Of a stretch of 19,449 nt of DNA, positions 14,418 through 19,449 are shown piece by piece. Source of the stretch: JAVJPJ01 sp040217295 (GTDB taxonomy: Bacteria > Pseudomonadota > Alphaproteobacteria > Rhodobacterales > Rhodobacteraceae). The notes below the pieces were generated by a model. That model saw only the letters and a list, made by a program, of their open reading frames with translations, made no database searches and had not been told where the DNA came from. The stretch spans positions 1 through 19,449 of the forward strand of contig CAYWTM010000061.1 in assembly GCA_964460185.1 (NCBI GenBank), read 5' to 3'. A program made the translations under genes and the position numbers. Position 1 is the first letter of the stretch, and each line of letters opens with the position of its first letter.

Positions 14418-15983
14418 TCACAGATCCAGGGAAAGCTGCCCGTTGTCCCGGGGGGCCTTGCGCGGCGCCCGCGCGCGGCCGTTCACGCGGTCGTTCGCGC
14501 GGTCGTTCACGAAATGGCGGCCCGCGCCGCGATCCTTGCGGCTGGCGTGTCTGGTCACGATATCCGCCGCCTCGACCCGGAACGCGTCACCGCCCCGCAC
14601 TGCCCAGACCTTTTCACGCGCGGCCTTGGCAGCCCTGGCCAGATCAACGAGGGGCGCGGGATAGGCACGGCCCAACACGCGCCCCGCCCCCGACCACGCC
14701 CATGGGCTGTGCAGGTGCATGTCGGGCACATCGCGCAGTTCAGGGCACCATTGGCGGGTGAAGGCCCCGGTCGGATCCTGGTCTTGCCCCTGCTTCACGG
14801 GGTTGTAGATGCGCACGGTATTCATGCCCGTCGTGCCCGACTGCATCTGCATCTGCGGCCAATGGATCCCCGGTTCGTAATCGGTGAACATCCGCGCCAG
14901 ATGCGGGCCGGTGTCGCGCCAATCCAGCCACAGATGGTAGGATGCCACTGACACCAGCATCGCGCGCATCCTGAAATTCAGCCATCCCGTCGCGTTCAGC
15001 GATCGCATGCAGGCATCGACGAAGGGCAGCCCCGTTTCGCCCGCTTCCCAGGCCCGCAGCACATCGGCCGTTGCCGGACGCGGGCGCAGGCCCTCATAGG
15101 CCGAATGCAGGCAGGCATGTTCCAGCGCCGGCTGATCCTCGAGTTTCTGCATGAAATGATCGCGCCAGGCCAGCCGCGCCTCGAAGCTTTTCACGGCCCC
15201 CATCCAGCCGCTGCGCGTGCCCCGGACCTCGGCCCGGCGCGCTGCGGCGGCCTGCGCCGCCTCGCGCGGCGAAATCGTGCCCCAGGCCAGATGCGGCGAC
15301 AGCCGTGAACAGGCGCGGGCCCCTGCCAGCGGCGACGACATGGCGCGGCGATACCCCTCTCCGCGTTCGGTCAGAAACGATCCCAGCATCTCCAGCCCAC
15401 GGTCCCTGCCGCCTTTCTGCCGGCCGGGGCACGGGTCAAAGCGCAATCCCAGTTCGCGGGCGTCCGGCCAGCCGCCCGGATCCAGGGCGAACCCTTTCAG
15501 TGCCGGGGGCGACGCCCCCTGCGCCTGCCGCATGGCCCGGTCGCGTCGCGCGGCCCATCCGTCCCGCGACACCAGGCGGCGCACGATGCCGGCCTGTGGA
15601 TGCTCGACCCAGCGGACCCCTGTGTGTCGCGCCCATGCCGCAAGTTTCCGGTCGCGCGCGTAGGTCCAGGCGTTGCCGGTTTCCTCCTGGCTGAGGACGA
15701 CCCGGATCCCCGTGCGCGCCACCAGATCCTGCACGACCTGGATCGTATCGCCCACACGCACCACCAAAGGTGCCCCCAGACGCCCCAGATCGTCGCGCAG
15801 CCCGTCAAGGCATTCACACAAGAACCGGTAGTGCCGCGCCGAGGCATCGGGCTGAGCCCAATAGTCGGGCTCGATCACGAACAGCGGCAAGACCCGGCCA
15901 CCCCGCGCCGCCGCATCGGCCAGCACCGGGTTGTCCTGCACCCGCAGATCACGTTTGAACAAAACCAGAACATCTTCGGCCAT
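14418..15983 (-). CDS. photolyase/cryptochrome-family flavoprotein, divergent subtype
   Basis: The 521-residue protein has an N-terminal Rossmann-like antenna domain (MAEDVLVLFKRDLRVQDNPV) and a C-terminal helical FAD domain with SRLSPHLAWGTIS (226-238), AWRDHF (272-277), GLPFVDACMRSLNATGW (318-334) and RIYNPVKQ (391-398), ending in a basic tail (about 478-521) with NDR/NGR repeats. Aligned by eye with remembered E. coli PhrB, without gaps from W277 to W382, it keeps W277 (W273), R344 (R340), W359 (W355) and D372 (D368). W306, N341, N378, W382 and W384 become R302, F337, H374, M378 and M380, and E274 becomes R270. It is therefore unlikely to be a standard CPD photolyase; it could be another repair class or a photoreceptor. 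ATG 15983 was chosen over GTG 15992. DUF2256 follows, and pepN diverges. Confidence 0.9.
   Translation of the reverse strand: MAEDVLVLFKRDLRVQDNPVLADAAARGGRVLPLFVIEPDYWAQPDASARHYRFLCECLDGLRDDLGRLGAPLVVRVGDTIQVVQDLVARTGIRVVLSQEETGNAWTYARDRKLAAWARHTGVRWVEHPQAGIVRRLVSRDGWAARRDRAMRQAQGASPPALKGFALDPGGWPDARELGLRFDPCPGRQKGGRDRGLEMLGSFLTERGEGYRRAMSSPLAGARACSRLSPHLAWGTISPREAAQAAAARRAEVRGTRSGWMGAVKSFEARLAWRDHFMQKLEDQPALEHACLHSAYEGLRPRPATADVLRAWEAGETGLPFVDACMRSLNATGWLNFRMRAMLVSVASYHLWLDWRDTGPHLARMFTDYEPGIHWPQMQMQSGTTGMNTVRIYNPVKQGQDQDPTGAFTRQWCPELRDVPDMHLHSPWAWSGAGRVLGRAYPAPLVDLARAAKAAREKVWAVRGGDAFRVEAADIVTRHASRKDRGAGRHFVNDRANDRVNGRARAPRKAPRDNGQLSLDL
14481..14511. repeat. short 12-bp tandem repeat in the photolyase-like C-terminal tail
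   Basis: GTTCACGCGGTC, GTTCGCGCGGTC and the partial GTTCACG follow each other in frame. They encode the NDRV/NDRA/NGRA-like repeats in the basic C-terminal tail of the photolyase-like protein. It probably arose by replication slippage. Confidence 0.7.
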
Positions 15984-16031
15984 GGCCTTCACATATCGCC
16001 CTGGCCGCGCGGGTCAATCCCCGATCAGCCC

Positions 16032-16049
16032 CACGCCCTTGAGGGCGTG
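16032..16049. promoter_or_regulatory. 18-bp perfect inverted repeat between divergent photolyase-like gene and pepN
   Basis: CACGCCCT-TG-AGGGCGTG is perfectly symmetric, about 50 nt upstream of the photolyase-like start and about 90 nt upstream of pepN. Its place in a divergent promoter region suggests an operator. An RNA hairpin in one leader is possible too. Confidence 0.4.
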
Positions 16050-16074
16050 CGCTGGCCCGTGGCCATACGCCTGC

Positions 16075-16103
16075 TTGCCGCGCCCGCGCGCCCAGCCTAG
16101 CGT
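16075..16103 (+). promoter_or_regulatory. candidate pepN promoter
   Basis: TTGCCG (16075-16080) and TAGCGT (16098-16103) are separated by exactly 17 nt, about 35 nt before the pepN ATG. An AAAGGA ribosome-binding site lies 6 nt upstream of the ATG. The hexamers are only partial matches to consensus. Confidence 0.4.
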
Positions 16104-16137
16104 GCCACCCGACACGTCCGCCTTGAAAGGATGCCCG

Positions 16138-18735
16138 ATGAAAGACGCAGCCCCGCAGTCTATCCGTCTCGCCGATTACCGCCCCCCTTCCCACCTGATC
16201 GACAGCGTGGAATTGCGGTTCGACCTTGCGCCAAAGGGCACCCGCGTCTCGTCGCGCATCGCGTTTCGCGCAAACCCCTCCGGTCTTGCCGAAGGCAATC
16301 TGCACCTCGACGGCGAAAACCTGCGCCTGGTATCCGCCAGCATAGACGGTGTGCCACTGACCGCGTTCGACTACCTTCTCACGACCGAGGGGCTGACCGT
16401 GCCGGCCGAACGCCTGCCGGGGGCCGCTTTCATCTGGGAGGCAGAGGTCGACATCGACCCCGCCGACAACACCGCCCTCGAAGGGCTCTACATGTCGAAC
16501 GGCATGTATTGCACCCAGTGCGAGGCGCAGGGGTTTCGCAAGATCACCTTCTATCCCGACCGTCCCGACGTCATGGCGCCCTTCACCGTGCATGTCACCA
16601 ACAGCGAACCGGTGATCTTGTCGAACGGCAATCCCGGCGATCATACGGACGAGATCGTCACATGGGTCGATCCCTGGCCGAAACCGGCCTACCTGTTCGC
16701 CCTTGTGGCGGGGCATCTGATCGCGGTGCGTGACACGTTCACCACTGCATCGGGCCGCACGGTCGACCTCAACATCTGGGTCCGTCCCGGCGACGAAGGC
16801 AAATGCGACTACGCGATGGATGCCCTGAAACGGTCGATGACCTGGGATGAAGAGGTCTATGGAAGGGAATACGACCTGGACGTGTTCAACATCGTGGCCG
16901 TCGACGATTTCAACATGGGCGCGATGGAGAACAAGGGGCTGAACATCTTCAACTCCAAATACGTGCTCGCCTCACCCGAAACCGCGACCGACCGCGATTA
17001 CGATCTGATCGAAGGGATCATCGCGCACGAGTATTTCCACAACTGGACGGGCAACCGGATCACCTGCCGCGACTGGTTTCAGCTGTGCCTCAAGGAAGGG
17101 CTGACCGTGTTTCGCGATCAGCAGTTCAGTGCCGACATGCGGTCTGCCCCCGTCAAACGGATCGAAGACGTGCTGCAACTGCGCTCCCGCCAGTTCCGCG
17201 AGGATGCAGGCCCGCTGGCCCACAACGTGCGGCCCGACAGCTATATCGAGATCAACAATTTCTACACCGCCACGGTCTACGAGAAAGGGGCCGAGCTCAT
17301 CCGGATGCTGCACCTGCTGGTGGGCCCCGACGCCTATCGCGCGGCGCTCGATCTGTATTTCCGCCGCCATGACGGACAGGCCTGCACGATCGAGGACTGG
17401 CTGCAGGTGTTCGAGGATGTCACCAGCCGCGACCTGAGCCAGTTCAAACGCTGGTATACTCAGGCCGGCACACCCCGCGTCACCGCCCAATGGTCGATCG
17501 CGGGTGACCGCGTCAGCCTCAGCCTCACCCAGGATCTGCCCGCAACCCCCGGCCAGCCCCTCAAGGAACCCGTCGAAATCCCGGTGCTGCTGGCGCTCTA
17601 CGATCAAGATGGCAGGCAGATCTTGCCCGAAACGCTCACCCTGCTCGACAGCCCCGGGACACAGCTGCACTGGTCGCTCGCCGATCTGGCCGGGGGCGGC
17701 CCCCTGCCCGACCGTATCATCCCCTCGCTGCTGCGCGGATTTTCCGCCCCGGTAGTGCTCCAGGTACCGCTCACGCCCGCCGACCGCCTGGTTCTGCTTG
17801 GCCATGACAGCGATCCCTTCAACCGGTGGGAGGCGGGACGCATCGTTCTGCGCGAAACCCTTCTGGCGATGCTGTCGGGCGCCAATACCCCCGACCCGGC
17901 CCTGTACGAGGCGCTGGACCGCATGATCGCGGACGAGACCCTCGATCCGGCCTTCCGCGCCCTTGCGCTCGGCCTGCCGTCCGAGGATGACATGGCCCAG
18001 GCCGCCCATGACGCGGGCCTGGTGCCGGACCCGACGGTCATCCACGCCACGCGCAAGACCTTTTCGGTCGCCATGGCAAAGGCGCTCCAACCCACGCTTG
18101 CCGCGCTGTACGATGCGATGGACCCCGGCCCCGACTACAGCCCCGACGCGGAACAGGCCGCGAAACGCAGCCTGCGCAACACGTGCCTGTCGCTGCTGAC
18201 CCGGATCGAAGGCCCCGGTCGCGCCCAAGCGCACTACGACGCGGCCACGAACATGACCGACCAGATCGCGGCCTTCGCGGCCCTGCTCGACGCGGGCGAT
18301 CCCGACATCGCGGCCCGTTTCCACGACCAATGGAAAGACGACAGGCTTGTGATGGACAAATGGTTCATGGCCCAGATCGCACATGCGACACCTGAACACG
18401 CCGTCGCAACCGCCCGGCGGCTGACCGAACATGCCCTGTTCGACTGGACCAATCCCAACCGCTTCCGGGCGCTCGTGGCGGGCCTGACGGCGGGCAACCC
18501 CGCAGGCTTCCATGACCCCTCGGGCGAAGGCTACCGCTTCCTCGCCGACTGGCTGCTCGAACTCGACGCCAAGAACCCGCAAACCGCCGCGCGCATGTCA
18601 ACGGCGTTCGAAACCTGGGCCCGTTATGATGCGGATCGACAGGCACTGATCCGCGAGGAACTGACCCGGATCGCGGGCCAGCCCGGGCTCAGCCGGGATC
18701 TCGGCGAAATGGTGGCCCGCATCCTGGATGGATGA
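16138..18735 (+). CDS. pepN: aminopeptidase N (M1 zinc metallopeptidase)
   Basis: This 865-residue cytoplasmic exopeptidase removes N-terminal residues from peptides. Key motifs fall at the same numbers as in E. coli PepN: GAMEN exopeptidase motif at 261-265, zinc site HEYFH at 297-301 (H297, E298, H301) with the third ligand E320 in KEGLTVF, and the transition-state tyrosine Y381 in TVYEKGAE. The N-terminal beta-saddle domain includes the MYCTQCEAQGFRKITFYPDRPD segment (123-144), and a helical C-terminal domain follows residue about 550. The frame is open upstream to 15931, but the ATG at 16138 with AAAGGA 6 nt upstream gives the normal N-terminus. It is monocistronic and diverges from the photolyase-like gene. 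Confidence 0.96.
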   Translation: MKDAAPQSIRLADYRPPSHLIDSVELRFDLAPKGTRVSSRIAFRANPSGLAEGNLHLDGENLRLVSASIDGVPLTAFDYLLTTEGLTVPAERLPGAAFIWEAEVDIDPADNTALEGLYMSNGMYCTQCEAQGFRKITFYPDRPDVMAPFTVHVTNSEPVILSNGNPGDHTDEIVTWVDPWPKPAYLFALVAGHLIAVRDTFTTASGRTVDLNIWVRPGDEGKCDYAMDALKRSMTWDEEVYGREYDLDVFNIVAVDDFNMGAMENKGLNIFNSKYVLASPETATDRDYDLIEGIIAHEYFHNWTGNRITCRDWFQLCLKEGLTVFRDQQFSADMRSAPVKRIEDVLQLRSRQFREDAGPLAHNVRPDSYIEINNFYTATVYEKGAELIRMLHLLVGPDAYRAALDLYFRRHDGQACTIEDWLQVFEDVTSRDLSQFKRWYTQAGTPRVTAQWSIAGDRVSLSLTQDLPATPGQPLKEPVEIPVLLALYDQDGRQILPETLTLLDSPGTQLHWSLADLAGGGPLPDRIIPSLLRGFSAPVVLQVPLTPADRLVLLGHDSDPFNRWEAGRIVLRETLLAMLSGANTPDPALYEALDRMIADETLDPAFRALALGLPSEDDMAQAAHDAGLVPDPTVIHATRKTFSVAMAKALQPTLAALYDAMDPGPDYSPDAEQAAKRSLRNTCLSLLTRIEGPGRAQAHYDAATNMTDQIAAFAALLDAGDPDIAARFHDQWKDDRLVMDKWFMAQIAHATPEHAVATARRLTEHALFDWTNPNRFRALVAGLTAGNPAGFHDPSGEGYRFLADWLLELDAKNPQTAARMSTAFETWARYDADRQALIREELTRIAGQPGLSRDLGEMVARILDG

Positions 18736-18785
18736 CACCCCCAACCGACATGACCACAAGGGCCCTGGTCACAGGTCCCCCATTT

Positions 18786-18860
18786 CTCTGTTTCGAAAAT
18801 ATCCCGGGGGTCCGGGGGCAGCGCCCCCGGGTCCTGAGCGAAGCGAGGCAAGACCAATGC
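18786..18860 (-). terminator. dispersed two-hairpin terminator-like repeat, copy 2
   Basis: Read on the minus strand, 20 nt past the stop of the membrane acyltransferase, GGTCTTG pairs with CAGGACC (one wobble). The perfect hairpin CCGGGGGC/GCCCCCGG (18812-18819 with 18823-18830, loop 3) follows, and then CCCCCGGGATATTTTC. It matches copy 1 at 11727-11792 in layout, loop and tail. It lies between convergent genes, so it could also end pepN transcripts, although the T-rich tail favours the minus-strand direction. Confidence 0.65.
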
Positions 18861-18879
18861 GCGCCAGCGCGCCTTCGGG

Positions 18880-19449
18880 TCACCGAAACAGGGTTGCACT
18901 CCAGACCAGGGATACAAGCACCGGCTGGTGCAGCAGGTAGACCAGCAGACTGTGCCGCCCGGCCCAGGCCAGCGGCCATGCCCACCCGGGCGCGTCCCAG
19001 CGGGCCAGGCGTGCCCACCCATCCCGCGCCTCGACCGCTTTCGCCACCGCGATGCCGATCAGCACCGGTCCGAACCATGGAAAGAGCGGCACGAAATCCA
19101 CCGATCGCACGGGCGTGTCGTGCAACCCCACCCACCACAGCCACGGCGCATTGAACATCTCGAACCGTGCGGCTTGCGGGAGCCACAAGACCAGCCCGCC
19201 CATGACAGCCAGGCCCCATACCGGCAGCCTCAGGGCCAACAGGCCCAACAGGCTCGCCATGGCGATGGAATGCAGGATGCCGAAGAAGATGAACGCGCCG
19301 GGCATCGCGACCCAGGTCACCAGCGTGATCCCGGCGGCCGCGGCCGCGACCATGACGAACCGCCGCCAGAACCCGCGCCAGCGGATGCCATGCCCATGGC
19401 CCAGCCACAGACCGACCCCGACCAGGAACAGGAAGCTGCCGGCCGTCAG
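18880..19449 (-). CDS. DUF1624 / heparan-alpha-glucosaminide N-acetyltransferase-like membrane protein (5' end outside window)
   Basis: The last 189 residues of a polytopic membrane protein are visible; the frame runs off the right edge. The ATG at 19353 is internal because the codons before it read as good family sequence (LTAGSFLFLVGVGLWLGHG). Hallmarks are the FIFFGILHSIAMASLLGL segment, DFVPLFPWFGPVLIGIAVAK, and the C-terminal AGRHSLLVYLLHQPVLV, which recur in DUF1624 and related acyltransferases (the YeiB/OpgC-like superfamily). About five or six membrane helices are present in this part. Such proteins are thought to transfer acyl groups across the membrane, but the substrate is unknown. 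It converges with pepN, with a terminator-like repeat in between. Confidence 0.85.
   Translation of the reverse strand: MTAGSFLFLVGVGLWLGHGHGIRWRGFWRRFVMVAAAAAGITLVTWVAMPGAFIFFGILHSIAMASLLGLLALRLPVWGLAVMGGLVLWLPQAARFEMFNAPWLWWVGLHDTPVRSVDFVPLFPWFGPVLIGIAVAKAVEARDGWARLARWDAPGWAWPLAWAGRHSLLVYLLHQPVLVSLVWSATLFR

Noticed and set aside
16972..18582. 536-codon open frame antisense to pepN
   Set aside because: It mirrors the pepN codons, has no ribosome-binding site or recognisable motif, and pepN shows every active-site residue in the other frame.
1..19449. Search for CRISPR arrays, insertion sequences, prophage genes, tRNA and rRNA genes
   Set aside because: No regularly spaced repeats, transposase or integrase motifs, or tRNA-like cloverleaf sequences were seen.

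Overview
The window looks like a chromosome segment of a GC-rich alphaproteobacterium of the order Rhodobacterales (Rhodobacteraceae/Roseobacter type). The evidence is the ccmABCDG order (helABCDX in Rhodobacter), a class Ib aspartate aminotransferase, malate synthase G, the XRE-regulator/sdhE pair, and GC-rich terminator-like repeats of a kind I recall from this group. I see no integrase, transposase, plasmid gene, CRISPR array, tRNA or rRNA. This is mostly core and semi-core chromosome.

Layout. Positions 1-2888 (+) hold a tightly coupled cytochrome c maturation operon: ccmA, ccmB, ccmC, ccmD and ccmG. Positions 2930-4185 (-) hold an XRE regulator, the succinate dehydrogenase flavinylation factor sdhE, and a MarR-type regulator. 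Positions 4307-5509 (+) encode a PLP aminotransferase followed by a strong hairpin. Positions 5723-9227 (+) form a three-gene ATGA-overlapping operon: ligase-associated exonuclease, alpha/beta hydrolase, ATP-dependent DNA ligase. Positions 9228-9866 carry a probably frame-broken small gene with its own terminator-like hairpin and a 60-residue hypothetical protein behind an extended -10 promoter.

Positions 9912-13943 (-) are a metabolic block: malate synthase G, a GlcG/HbpS-like protein overlapping a RidA protein, and a class I glutamine amidotransferase-like (peptidase C26) hydrolase. Positions 14200-15983 (-) hold an unusual photolyase/cryptochrome homologue followed by a 54-residue DUF2256 zinc-ribbon-like protein. 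Positions 16138-18735 (+) encode aminopeptidase N. The right edge (18880-19449, -) is the 3' part of a DUF1624-type membrane acyltransferase.

The most interesting items are these. (1) The photolyase homologue aligns without gaps to E. coli PhrB (from memory) over about 105 residues, yet has replaced two of the three electron-transfer Trp, the FAD-N5 Asn and several lesion-contacting residues; it is paired with DUF2256. (2) An alpha/beta hydrolase is embedded in the exonuclease-ligase operon, and no Lhr helicase or phosphoesterase partner is next to it. (3) Two copies of a dispersed two-hairpin terminator-like repeat are present. (4) A small gene at 9336-9477 appears to be broken by a single-base frameshift. 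(5) Exact GntR-type and other inverted-repeat operator candidates lie upstream of glcB.
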